DNA from: DATLZU01 sp051293835
GTDB taxonomy: Bacteria; Nitrospirota; Nitrospiria; Nitrospirales; Nitrospiraceae
Length of the DNA: 64,000 bases
Direction: 5' to 3'
Assembly: GCA_051293835.1 (NCBI GenBank)
Contig: JBPKMA010000012.1
Coordinates: 1 to 64,000 of the forward strand
Below are positions 17,981-27,126 of the stretch, in pieces; the first letter of the stretch is position 1; every line of letters begins with the position of its first letter. Made by a program: the position numbers and the translations under genes. Under the pieces are notes generated by a model that saw only the letters and a list, made by a program, of their open reading frames with translations, had not been told where the DNA came from and did not search any database.

Positions 17981-18667
17981 TCATCGCTGGTCGAGCCTCT
18001 TCCTGGTTTGCCAAAAGACGGAATGGAACATTCGTCTTGTCAGTTTTCCAGTGAAGGTGTTCTGCTGGCTGGGATGATACGATCCGATCAGTGTCACACC
18101 CCAGGGGAGAGGGTACGACACGCCGTGGCCGAATACAGGCGCCGGCGAAGGGATCCTGTGACCCAGGTCGCGACAGGCTTTCAGGTAGCAGTCGAAGGCA
18201 ATTTTCCCCAGCGCGACCACGACACGGACCCGCGCGAGCAGACGTAACTCTTCAACCATATAAGGCCGGCAGTTGTCAAATTCCTCCGGCAAGGGTTTGT
18301 TGCCCGGGGGGGCGCACCGGACTGTCGCGCCGATGTAGCAGTCGCGCAGTCGAAGCCCGTCGTTCCGATGAATCGACGTCGGCTGGTTGGCGAAGCCGAA
18401 CTTGTACAACGCTTCATAGAGCCAATCACCGCTCCGGTCGCCGGTAAAGACCCGGCCCGTACGATTGCCCCCATGGGCGGCCGGCGCCAAGCCCAACACA
18501 TACAGACGGGCGTTAGGATCACCGAAGCCCGGGACGGGACGACCCCAGTAAGTCCAATTGCGGAACTGACGGCGCTTGCCTCGGGCGACCGCCTCCCGAT
18601 AGGCGACCAGCCGAGGACAGCGGGAGCAGCGGACGATGCGTTCGTTCAAAAGATCCAGCGCTCGCAT
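17981..18667 (-). CDS. Uracil-DNA glycosylase, family 5 (UdgB type)
   Basis: This enzyme removes uracil, and in this family also hypoxanthine, from DNA at the start of base-excision repair. The protein has 228 residues. Four cysteines for a 4Fe-4S cluster are present, with two near the N-terminus (CSRC). Motif A is GLAPAAHGGNRTGR (about 57-70), and HPSQQNTFTGKLT (about 197-209) is motif B. This is the UDGb rather than the family 4 signature. I start at the ATG at 18667, because the frame upstream to 18736 is not conserved in style. It converges on the transaldolase gene. Confidence 0.9.
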   Translation of the reverse strand: MRALDLLNERIVRCSRCPRLVAYREAVARGKRRQFRNWTYWGRPVPGFGDPNARLYVLGLAPAAHGGNRTGRVFTGDRSGDWLYEALYKFGFANQPTSIHRNDGLRLRDCYIGATVRCAPPGNKPLPEEFDNCRPYMVEELRLLARVRVVVALGKIAFDCYLKACRDLGHRIPSPAPVFGHGVSYPLPWGVTLIGSYHPSQQNTFTGKLTRRMFHSVFWQTRKRLDQR

Positions 18668-18784
18668 GAGGGATAAGTGTAACACGACCAGGAAAAGGCA
18701 TTCATTCTTGCTCCTCCTCTCACTTGCTGCTAGCATGGAATAAGACGCAGATAGACGGCTCGATCCCGGACGAAATTATCCCCT

Positions 18785-19900
18785 ATGCGGCTACAGCTCA
18801 CAGCCTTGCTGGCCTTTGCAACGGCTTTACTGTCCGGTTTTCTATTCATGTCCATTGCGGCGGAACGGGAACCAGCGGACACGACCGTCGGGAAGGCGTC
18901 TTCCAAGAAGGCGGCTGAGGCGTTCCCCTCCGCCGGCGGCGACCGACGGCAGGATGCCAAAGCTCTCATCGACGCCGATCGTGAGACTCCCTCGGAAGGA
19001 GCTATGGAGGAACTTGCTGAAGCGGAAGACCGCCTCGTCATCCTTCCGGAAATCAAGCGGGAAGGCGAGCGGTTCTTCCTGAGTTCATTCAAGCTGCCGG
19101 AAAAGCTGTTCTTTGCGGGTCAGCCGGTACCGCTGGACAACTGGCAGGTCCGCGAGCGCATCGAGTATGAGTTCTATCAGTTCTTGGAGGAACAAGGTGA
19201 AAGCATTATCTTGGCCAAACGCATGGGCCGGTGTTTCCCACCAGTGGAAAAGCAGTTGGCCAAGGCGGGTTTGCCGGACGATCTGAAGTACATGCTGCTC
19301 GTGGAGAGCAAGTGCATAGCCGCCGCGTATTCCCGCGCGAAGGCATCCGGCCCATGGCAATTCATTGGCTCGACCGGCAAGCGCTACAAACTCCACAGCG
19401 ACAAGTTTCTGGACCAGCGGCGCAATCTGGAGATGTCGACGGAAGCCGCCATCAAGTATCTTCGTTACTTGAAAGACTTCCACCAGGGCGATTGGTTTTT
19501 GGCGATGGCCTCGTACAATGCGGGCGAAGACCGCATCAGGAAGTTGCTCAAAGAACAAAAGGTGAACGATTATTGGAAGCTCCATGGCCCGCGAGAAACC
19601 ATGCGCTATGTGCCCCGGATCATCGCGGCAAAGGAGATCTATTCCCAACCAGAGAAGTACCTCGGCCTGACGAAAAAAGATTTGTATGCGCCGTTGGAGA
19701 CCGAGATGGTGACCATCACGATCAATGAAGCACGACGGCATCTCACCGCCATCGCCGAGGAGTTTGGCACCTACTTCCTCGAACTCAAGCTGCTCAACCC
19801 GGAGATCAGAAAAGACTTCCTGCCCAAAGGAACCTATCAGATCAAAGTCCCGCGGCAAACCTGCCCCGACCGCTGCTTTAAGCAAGAAAAGACCCCCTAA
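18785..19900 (+). CDS. Lytic transglycosylase (SLT domain)
   Basis: The protein has 371 residues with an N-terminal signal anchor (about 5-25). The SLT domain carries the catalytic glutamate in YMLLVESKC (about 172-180), SGPWQFIGSTGKRY (about 191-204), MASYNAGEDRI (about 239-249) and RYVPRIIAAKEI (about 275-286). This is the MltD-like cut of murein glycan strands in the periplasm. No LysM repeat is visible in the tail, only a short C-terminal domain that ends IKVPRQTCPD. The start has no clear Shine-Dalgarno sequence. Confidence 0.88.
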   Translation: MRLQLTALLAFATALLSGFLFMSIAAEREPADTTVGKASSKKAAEAFPSAGGDRRQDAKALIDADRETPSEGAMEELAEAEDRLVILPEIKREGERFFLSSFKLPEKLFFAGQPVPLDNWQVRERIEYEFYQFLEEQGESIILAKRMGRCFPPVEKQLAKAGLPDDLKYMLLVESKCIAAAYSRAKASGPWQFIGSTGKRYKLHSDKFLDQRRNLEMSTEAAIKYLRYLKDFHQGDWFLAMASYNAGEDRIRKLLKEQKVNDYWKLHGPRETMRYVPRIIAAKEIYSQPEKYLGLTKKDLYAPLETEMVTITINEARRHLTAIAEEFGTYFLELKLLNPEIRKDFLPKGTYQIKVPRQTCPDRCFKQEKTP

Positions 19901-19911
19901 GGCCTGGCACT

Positions 19912-21249
19912 ATGCGCGTCGGCGTGTCGCAATGTCGCATCCGCGCGCTCTTTCGCCGGATCTGCGCGGCGGCGCTCTCGGCGGCAGACCCAGCCCAGGC
20001 AATCCGTCGCCTTGTGCGACGGGAAGGGACTTCACTGCGAGTCGGCCAAAGAGTTTATGACCTTCAGCGGCATCCCCGTGTCGTGGCGGTTGGAGCCGGC
20101 AAGGCCTCTGCGCAGATGGCATGGGTGCTGGAACGAGTACTTGGCGATCGCTTGGACGCTGGGCTGGTGGTCGTGAAATACGGTCACGCGGCTCCCACTG
20201 GCAAGATTGAGATCATGGAAGCCGGCCATCCGGTTCCCGATCGGGCCGGAGAGCGGGCTGCCTCAAAGCTGCTGACGCTTGTCGGCAGCCTCACGTCGAA
20301 CGACCTGCTCATCGTGCTCCTGTCCGGAGGCGCCTCCAGCCTGCTGCCAGCTCCGGTCCCCGGCCTGAGTCTCGCTGATAAACAAACAGCAGCTCAGTTG
20401 CTGCTCGCAAGCGGGGCGACCATTCACGAGATCAATGCGGTGAGGAAACACCTCTCCGCGATCAAAGGAGGGCGACTGGCTGCCGCGACGCAGGCGCGGG
20501 TGATCAGCTTGATCCTCTCCGATGTGATCGGGGATGATCTGGCCGCCATCGGCTCGGGTCCCACCGCGCCGGATCCAACGACGTACGACGAGGCCTGCGC
20601 CATTCTGCGGCGCTACGACATTTGGAACGCGATGCCGGCGCCGGTCCGCAGGCATTTGTCCGCCGGAGCAGCAGGTCGGGTTGCGGAGACCCCCAAGCCG
20701 GGTTCGCCGGTCTTCCGCCGTGTGCAGAATCTCATCATTGGCAACAACCGCGCAGCGGTCGAGGCAGCCGCGAGAGCCGCGAAAGCAACCGGGATCACTC
20801 CCGCTGTTCTGACCACAACGTTGACCGGCGAAGCGCGGGAAGCGGCGAAACTCTTCGGCAGCATCGCGCGGGAAATCGTGTCTGGCGACAGGCCCTTTCG
20901 ACGTCCCTGTTGCCTGATCGCCGGAGGAGAGCTAACTGTCACGGTTCGGGGTGGCGGCCGGGGCGGACGATCTCAAGAGTTCGCCCTGGCTTCCGCGCTG
21001 GAAATCGCCGGATTGCCCAATGTGTGGCTCGCGGGCTTCGCCACGGACGGCACCGACGGCCCGACCGAGGTGGCCGGGGCGGTGGCGGATGGTCGGACGG
21101 TCCTGCGCGCGGCCAGGGCGGGACTGGATGCGGCGCGCGCGCTGCGCGACAATGATGCCTACCCGTTCTTCCAAAAGCTGAACGCCCACATCGTGACCGG
21201 CCCGACCGGCACGAACGTGAATGACTTGTATGTCCTCGTTTGCGTGTAA
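19912..21249 (+). CDS. Glycerate 2-kinase (MOFRL family)
   Basis: This enzyme phosphorylates D-glycerate to 2-phosphoglycerate with ATP. The protein has 445 residues, normal for the GckA/TtuD type. The N-terminal domain carries VGAGKASAQMA (about 61-71) and LLSGGASSLLPAP (about 137-149), and the MOFRL domain has GGRGGRSQEFALA and FATDGTDGPTEVAGA near 345-390. It starts 12 bp after the transglycosylase and is followed after 10 bp by the PEP-synthase-like gene, so the two may share a transcript. Its product is one step (enolase) from phosphoenolpyruvate. Confidence 0.9.
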   Translation: MRVGVSQCRIRALFRRICAAALSAADPAQAIRRLVRREGTSLRVGQRVYDLQRHPRVVAVGAGKASAQMAWVLERVLGDRLDAGLVVVKYGHAAPTGKIEIMEAGHPVPDRAGERAASKLLTLVGSLTSNDLLIVLLSGGASSLLPAPVPGLSLADKQTAAQLLLASGATIHEINAVRKHLSAIKGGRLAAATQARVISLILSDVIGDDLAAIGSGPTAPDPTTYDEACAILRRYDIWNAMPAPVRRHLSAGAAGRVAETPKPGSPVFRRVQNLIIGNNRAAVEAAARAAKATGITPAVLTTTLTGEAREAAKLFGSIAREIVSGDRPFRRPCCLIAGGELTVTVRGGGRGGRSQEFALASALEIAGLPNVWLAGFATDGTDGPTEVAGAVADGRTVLRAARAGLDAARALRDNDAYPFFQKLNAHIVTGPTGTNVNDLYVLVCV

Positions 21250-21258
21250 TCACGTTCC

Positions 21259-23910
21259 ATGACTCATCCCGCTCTCTTGCCGCTGGAAGCCTGTGAAGAC
21301 CGCGCGCTGGCCGGTGGAAAAGCGGTCGGATTACACCGCCTAATCCTTCACGGTTTCCGCATTCCACCCGGGATCTGCCTGACGACGGCGCTGTACGAAG
21401 AAGCGCTTGAACGCACGGGGATTCGTCTTCGCGATCAATGGCGCACGCTTCAAACCCAGTCCGAGCGTGACCGCCAGGTCACGCTGGCCGCCTGCCGGCG
21501 CGCAATTGAGCAGCCGAACCTCTTGCAAGCGTTTCTCGATCCCCTAGAGGCGTCATTGGATGAGTTGGAAAGGGACAAACCTCCCGGCGCTAGTAGACTC
21601 TGGGCGGTCCGTTCATCGGCCTCGAGCGAGGACGGGCGGGACAGATCCTTCGCAGGCATGTATCGAACGGTTCTCGGTGTAGCTCGGGAGGACATTCCGG
21701 CCGCTGTGGTCTCGTGCTGGGCCTCGCTGTGGACCGAGACGGCTTTCGCCTACGTTCGCCGCTGGGGAATGGTAACGGACCCGCCGAAGATGGCGGTGAT
21801 CATTCAACCGCTTCTTTCTCCTACTGCCTCCGGCGTGGCCTTTTCCCAAGATGTGGCGACGGGTCGACCGGACCGCGTACTGGTCAATGCCGTCTTGGGG
21901 TTGGCCGACGTGCTCGTAGCCGGTCGCATCGTGCCGGACCACTACGTGGTCGTCTTCGACGAATCCAAGCGAACGCCTGCAGCCACGGTGGTGGAGCGTA
22001 CGATCGCGGAAAAGCCGAGACGGAGAGTCCCCGTAGCGACTGGTCTGCGAGATGAGGCAGTGGACGAAGATGAGAGGCGAAAACCGGCACTAGAAGACGC
22101 AACCGTACGGGAATTAGCGGCACTGGTAAAGCGAGTCGAGCGAGCGCTGGGCGAACCGGTCGATGTCGAGTGGGCGATCGATCGTCAGGGAATCTGGCTG
22201 CTCCAGGCGAGATCGCTTCTTCCCGCAGGTGCGCCGTCAACCACGGCATCCGGGCCGTGCGAGTGGTCGCGCGCCAATTTCAAGGAGACCATGCCGGAGC
22301 TGCCGAGCCCGCTGGGACTTTCCCTCTTGAACCATTTCATGGAGCACCAGATCCTCAAACCTTATCGACAGGCGGGCTGCAAGATCCCGGAGCATGCACA
22401 GGCGGTGCGGATCGTGCGGGGGCGTCCCTATATCAATGTAACCTTGTTTCAAACCCTCACGGCGCAACTGGGTGGCGACCCGCGGGATGTCGCCGAACAG
22501 ATGGGCGGGCATGGCGGCGCGCCGCCGGTTGGCGCCGAACGGCTGCCCTGGTGGACACTTCTGTGGGCGGGAGGCCTGTTCTTGTGGAAGATGCAGAAGG
22601 CCTCGCGGCGTGCGCCAACCTGGTTTGCCGAAATGAAGCAGATGGCAACCGATCTCCATGCGGATTCGCTCAAAGGCTTACGCATCCCGGAATTGCTTGC
22701 GCGAATGGACCGGATTGGAATGCGACTACAGGAACACGATCTGACTTTCGCGATCGTGGCCGGTGCGGGGCAGGCTTTGCGAATCCTCGGGCTTCTATTG
22801 TCTCGGGCAATCGGCGAAGGGTGGCGTGGACTGCTGAACGCGGCGCTGCAAGGACAGGGTACCGTCATCAGCGCCAGGCAGGTGCTTTGGCTGGCCGAAC
22901 TGGCAAACCAGGCAAGGCAGGAAGACCGGGCACAGGCCTTTTTTCTCGCTGATCCATGGACGCCGGATCGGTTCCGGTCCGTCCTGGCCGGCACGCGGTT
23001 CCTCAAGGAGTTCGACCGGTTCTTGGCGGAATTCGGCCATCGGGCTCTCGGCGAGTCTGACGTGGCCGTGCCCCGCTTCAGCGAGCAACCAGATTATCTG
23101 CTGGGCGTCATCCGGGCTCACCTGCAAGCGACGGGCGGGAAATCGGTCGAAGAGATCCTATGGCAGCAGGAGTCGGCGCGGAAAGCCGCTCTAGCAGAAA
23201 TCCGCCGGCGAATAGGGTGGCGTCTCCACAACTGGATAGCGTTTCGCTGGTGGTACCGGCGGCTCTGCCGATTTCTCGCCTTGCGGGAGGCGAACCGTCA
23301 CCATCTGATGTATTTTTCCGCCGCCATGCGCCTTCTGGCCTTGGTGCTGGGAGAACAGCTCTCGGCAGCCGGCGTACTGGAGACCCCGCACGACATTTTC
23401 TTGCTCACCGCCGAAGAGATTAGAGCCATCGCACGGAATCCTTCGCAAGACTGGAAAAGTCTGATTGCCGGACGGCGGACGGAGCGCAAGGAACATGCGA
23501 CATACCAGGTGCCGGACACGATACGAGACGACGGATGGGAACGGGACAACGCGGCAAGGCAGCAGCCGCCACGGACCACAAGCATCCCGCTGAGCGGAAC
23601 CCCCGTCAGCACAGGTTATGCGGAAGGACTGGTCTGTCTCCTCCTCTCCCCAGACGAGTTCAGGAAAGTCAAACGCGGCGACATCATCGTGGCTCCGGTG
23701 CTCGACCCCGGTATGGCGCCGGTCTTCAGCCTTGCCGCCGGACTCGTCGCCGAAATGGGCGGCACGCTCTCCCACGGCGCGATCATCGCTCGCGAATATG
23801 GTCTGCCGACGGTCGTCAACGTCCTGGGTGTGACGAAGCTCCTCAAGGATGGCGAGCATATCGCGGTGGACGCGACACGAGGTCTCCTTTGGCCACTTGG
23901 ACCATCATGA
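21259..23910 (+). CDS. PEP synthase-like / rifampicin phosphotransferase-like enzyme
   Basis: The protein has 883 residues. The N-terminal ATP-grasp domain of PEP synthase has AVRSSASSEDGRDRSFAGMY (about 115-134) and VEWAIDRQGIWLLQARSL (about 298-315). The C-terminal swivelling domain has the phospho-histidine in GGTLSHGAIIAREYGLP (about 834-850). The PEP/pyruvate TIM barrel of true PpsA is absent, and an unrelated helical middle (about 330-770) is present instead. This order (ATP-grasp, helical, His domain) is that of rifampicin phosphotransferases and other PEP-synthase-like proteins. The substrate is unknown, and antibiotic inactivation is only one option. Confidence 0.82.
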   Translation: MTHPALLPLEACEDRALAGGKAVGLHRLILHGFRIPPGICLTTALYEEALERTGIRLRDQWRTLQTQSERDRQVTLAACRRAIEQPNLLQAFLDPLEASLDELERDKPPGASRLWAVRSSASSEDGRDRSFAGMYRTVLGVAREDIPAAVVSCWASLWTETAFAYVRRWGMVTDPPKMAVIIQPLLSPTASGVAFSQDVATGRPDRVLVNAVLGLADVLVAGRIVPDHYVVVFDESKRTPAATVVERTIAEKPRRRVPVATGLRDEAVDEDERRKPALEDATVRELAALVKRVERALGEPVDVEWAIDRQGIWLLQARSLLPAGAPSTTASGPCEWSRANFKETMPELPSPLGLSLLNHFMEHQILKPYRQAGCKIPEHAQAVRIVRGRPYINVTLFQTLTAQLGGDPRDVAEQMGGHGGAPPVGAERLPWWTLLWAGGLFLWKMQKASRRAPTWFAEMKQMATDLHADSLKGLRIPELLARMDRIGMRLQEHDLTFAIVAGAGQALRILGLLLSRAIGEGWRGLLNAALQGQGTVISARQVLWLAELANQARQEDRAQAFFLADPWTPDRFRSVLAGTRFLKEFDRFLAEFGHRALGESDVAVPRFSEQPDYLLGVIRAHLQATGGKSVEEILWQQESARKAALAEIRRRIGWRLHNWIAFRWWYRRLCRFLALREANRHHLMYFSAAMRLLALVLGEQLSAAGVLETPHDIFLLTAEEIRAIARNPSQDWKSLIAGRRTERKEHATYQVPDTIRDDGWERDNAARQQPPRTTSIPLSGTPVSTGYAEGLVCLLLSPDEFRKVKRGDIIVAPVLDPGMAPVFSLAAGLVAEMGGTLSHGAIIAREYGLPTVVNVLGVTKLLKDGEHIAVDATRGLLWPLGPS

Positions 23911-24009
23911 TGTCTCCCCCGTTTTCTCTTCCGACTGCCGGTGGTTGTCCTTGCGGCCGAAATCATCTCGCTCCAAAACGGATCGGTTTCGCCCCGACGC
24001 CGGTTGAAG

Positions 24010-24745
24010 CCCATCCACTTTGGTTAAAATTTCCAGAATTTCGTCCAGCGGTCGGCTGCTTCCCAGCAGCGTCGGATGTCCGAAGCGGCGACGGTGGCGA
24101 TTCTCCTGCACCTTTTCGAGGGCGATGACGACGATGACGAGGTTATGAAAGTCGTCGAGTCGGGCGATCATCGAAAATAGGTGATGAAGTCGAGATCGTC
24201 GAGGCCAGTTGCGTGATAGAACTTGCGCCTCACACTCTTGAGAGAGGCCACGGCGGCTTCTGTGCTTTCATCACCCGATCCTCGACGCCTGATCCAACCG
24301 CCACCACGCTGCGTCCTTCTGGATTGGCCTGACGATTGCGTAAGGCGTCGGCCCGGCATCGGCCTGGGCTTTGAGTGCCGCCGGCAGGTCCTCGGAAAAT
24401 CCAGGCACGTGGTTGGCTTTCTTGGTCAGCCCGTTGAACATTTGCATGTCGCGGAGGGGCTGCCCTATCAGCATGCTCATGAACTCCAGGGAAAAATTTT
24501 GATTGTCGAGCATCTCTGGGCATGGAGACAAAGAAAAAGTCCACCTGATCCACCTGAGCGGACAGCCCGCGCAGGAGATAGACATCGATAGCCATCTTCT
24601 CGCTATGCCGGATCATGTCTTTGACTACCGCTGCCACCGAGGCGTGAGCATGCTTGTCCTGCTTCCACCAGTCTGCGTCAATGGAGAACACAGCGAATGT
24701 GGCATAGACACCCGGCTCGGTCAGCAGCGTGGTCCGATCGGCGGC
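24010..24745 (-). pseudogene. cld: Chlorite dismutase-family pseudogene
   Basis: Reading the minus strand from about 24745, the pieces are TLLTEPGVYATFAVF, SIDADWWKQDKHAHA, EKMAIDVYLLRGLS, then a shift to LIGQPLRDMQMFNGLTKKA, HVPGFSEDLP and GPTPYAIVRPIQKDAAWW, then a shift to KSVRRKFYHATGLDDLDFIT, then a shift to DDFHNLVIVV, RRFGHPTLLG and PLDEILEIL. These cover nearly the whole chlorite dismutase/heme peroxidase-like protein in order. The YHATGLDD block should hold the proximal heme histidine. At least three frameshifts break it, and the start codon is lost (TAG precedes AADR). The Nitrospira-type Cld is what it most resembles to me. Confidence 0.85.
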
Positions 24746-24939
24746 CTAGGTCTCCCAGGCAAGACCGCCCAACACAGGAAACCGATAAGCATCCTCAATG
24801 GGAATAGGCGCAACATCGCTCGTCTCCTTCTGATCAATGATGGCCTTGCAAGATGGAGCCGGGACCGGCAGGCTCCGGGAGCTTCGGCACCGGTTGCCCC
24901 GCCCAACCGATCTTTGACGCAAAGCCCTGACCGTATCGA

Positions 24940-25641
24940 TCATATGCAGTCGGTCAGAACTTCTTTGACTTCTTTCAAGTACCGCTCGAACGTGTACTCA
25001 AACAACACTCCCTGTCCGCCCGTCATGATCACCACACGCCGCGAAGGATCGATCGCGGTCTCCTGGTGAAACACATAGCGGTAATACGGACTGTCCGGCC
25101 CGCCGATATGCTGAAGAAACTGTGCCCAGGTAGGTGGCTTGTCCATCGAGAGTCGCTCGGCGATGTTCACTCCCTTGATGGGTCCGAAGGGTTCGAAGAA
25201 TTCTTTGAACATGTTGTCAGTCCAGCGATGTTCGCTGGAAATGTGACGGATTGCCTGCTCGAACGGTACGAGCGTGTGGGTTTCCCAGCGAGAGCCAGGC
25301 GCCCAGTGGAAGATCACACCGTTAGTCGGCCCCTTCCATTCAGTGCCGCCGACCTGTTCGACCTGGTGTTCAATGATCTTGTTGGCCCACACCCAGAAGG
25401 CGAAATCCACGAAGCGGGGATCGGCCGGTGTGATCGTCAGCGCATCGGTGCGAAGCGGCGCCGTGGGGTTATAGCTGGTGCGGACGTCTTTGCAGTGTGC
25501 CTGCCACTGAGCATCGGACCAGGCTGCGGCGCTCACCGGAAACGCCGCGGCCTGATCAAGGCGATCGACGCTTGGGATGAGCGACAAGGCAAGCACCCCG
25601 GCGGCGAGACAGACTGTAACCCGACAGTTCCTTCCTCGCAT
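24940..25641 (-). CDS. Exported hypothetical protein
   Basis: The protein has 233 residues with a signal peptide (VTVCLAAGVLALSLI, cleavage near 33). The mature part is rich in W, H and F, with FAFWVWANKIIEHQVEQVGG, GVIFHWAPGSRWETHT and a C-terminal FERYLKEVKEV. I recognise no family. GGAGG precedes the ATG. It is intact, yet sits between the broken cld and rmuC genes. Periplasmic location is likely, and its function is unknown. Confidence 0.65.
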   Translation of the reverse strand: MRGRNCRVTVCLAAGVLALSLIPSVDRLDQAAAFPVSAAAWSDAQWQAHCKDVRTSYNPTAPLRTDALTITPADPRFVDFAFWVWANKIIEHQVEQVGGTEWKGPTNGVIFHWAPGSRWETHTLVPFEQAIRHISSEHRWTDNMFKEFFEPFGPIKGVNIAERLSMDKPPTWAQFLQHIGGPDSPYYRYVFHQETAIDPSRRVVIMTGGQGVLFEYTFERYLKEVKEVLTDCI

Positions 25642-25869
25642 GGTTCCGACCTCCTTGCGGCGATGTCGCTGACCCTATTCTACCTTCCTCGATTCATGAT
25701 TTCATTTCATCTGTCACGAACGATCGCTTTTCTCAGGGTGTGGCGTCCAACGAGCAGCCTCCAACGGCTTGACCTCTCTCAACGATTCTCGTAGGCTTGC
25801 TCCGTTTTCCCAACACAACCAATCGTGTTCAGACCTTAGCCTATTTCTACGCCTTGCGGCGGTAGTCCG

Positions 25870-27020
25870 ATGTGTGACTGGACTGGCCTCCTAGCAGGCT
25901 TAGCCGTTGGCCTCCTGCTCGGTGCGGGGCTCGCCAGCTTCTGGACCGCTGCACGAGTTCGCGCACAAGACGCATACATCCCTCATCGAAAGCGCAGAGC
26001 AGGCCCAGCGGGCGGAGGCCGCAGCCTCCGAACTTCCGTCGCCAACCCGGGCAGAAGCGGGCCGAGGTCCTGCGGCTTCGGCAGGAATTGGCCGAAGCCC
26101 AACAGGCTTGGGTCTCGGCCGAGACGCGTGCGGAGGAAGCCCCCAAGAATCTTCAGGAACAAAAGACGCTGCTCGGTCAAGCCCGGCAGGATTTGGTCGA
26201 GATTTTTCAGGCGCTCTCCGGCGAGGCCATGAGACAGAACGATGAAACCTTCCTGAACCTGGCCAAGACGTCCTTCGAAACTCTGCAGGCGGAGGCGAAG
26301 GGCAAGCTGGCGCAGCGCCAGCAGGCGATTCACGAACTGGTGAGGCCGTTCCAGGGAGCCCTAGACGCTACGAAGAGCAGCTCTACGCGCTCGAACAATC
26401 CGGCCAGTCGGCCGATGGCAGGCTGGACCAGCATCTCAACTCCTGGCCGAATCCCCGCAGCGGCTCCAGTGGAGACCGACCATCTGGTCAGAGCCTTGCA
26501 AGCGCCGACGGTGCGTGGCCGGTGGGGCGAGATGCCGCCCAAGCGCGTGGCCAAACGGACAGGCAAGGTCATCCACCGCGATTTCATCGAGCAGGACACG
26601 GTCAGCAGCAAGCAAGGACGCCCGCGTCCCGACATGGTCGCGCACCTACCCGGCGGCAGACAGATCGTGGTGGACGCCAGACGGTGCTCGGCCTATCTGG
26701 AGGTCCCTGAGGCGCCGGATGATCCGTAGCGTCTCAATCAGCTCAGACGGCCTGCGGCGCAGGAGCGGGCACGCGTGGGTGATTTTTGCCCTGCTTCGCG
26801 CGGTCGCCCACGGATAGCAGCAGGAACAGTTGGCGGCGCACGCCGAAGAGGCGGGCCGCCTGGGCAAGGCCCTCGATGAACGGATGGCTGGGCTGGCCGA
26901 GCACATCAGCGTACAACAAGGCGCTCGGCTCACTGGAGACCAGGATTCTGCCGGTTGCGCGCCGGTTCAAAGAGCTAGGCATGGCATCGGACAAGGCGGT
27001 CCCTCCGCCCTGACGTTCAG
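25870..27020 (+). pseudogene. rmuC: Broken rmuC (DNA recombination protein RmuC family)
   Basis: An N-terminal membrane anchor (GLLAGLAVGLLLGAGLAS) is followed in a different frame by a coiled-coil region (EAQQAWVSAETRAEEA, QALSGEAMRQNDETFLNLA). A third frame follows (RYEEQLYALEQSGQSADGRL), then ETDHLVRALQAPTVRGRWGEM, FIEQDTVSSKQGR, RPDMVAHLPGGRQIVVDA and LEVPEAPDDP. These are the RmuC nuclease-like core blocks. About 100 residues after APDDP are missing, and the text resumes as LLRAVAHG, EQLAAHAEEAGRLGKAL and KALGSLETRILP. Frameshifts, a TAG after AVAHG and the internal deletion make it non-functional. Confidence 0.85.
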
Positions 27021-27126
27021 CTGATCGATATGCGCCCGATCAGCATCTTTACATCTTTATGGCCATAGTCTACAGTCAAGCCCGCTTGGGCCGGAGACGC
27101 CATACGAAGGCCATCAGAACGGTGGA

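Noticed and set aside
23911..27126. Frameshifts of cld and rmuC as simple assembly errors
   Set aside because: rmuC also has an internal deletion of about 100 residues and cld has lost its start codon, while adjacent genes are intact. Error is less likely, though only reads can exclude it.
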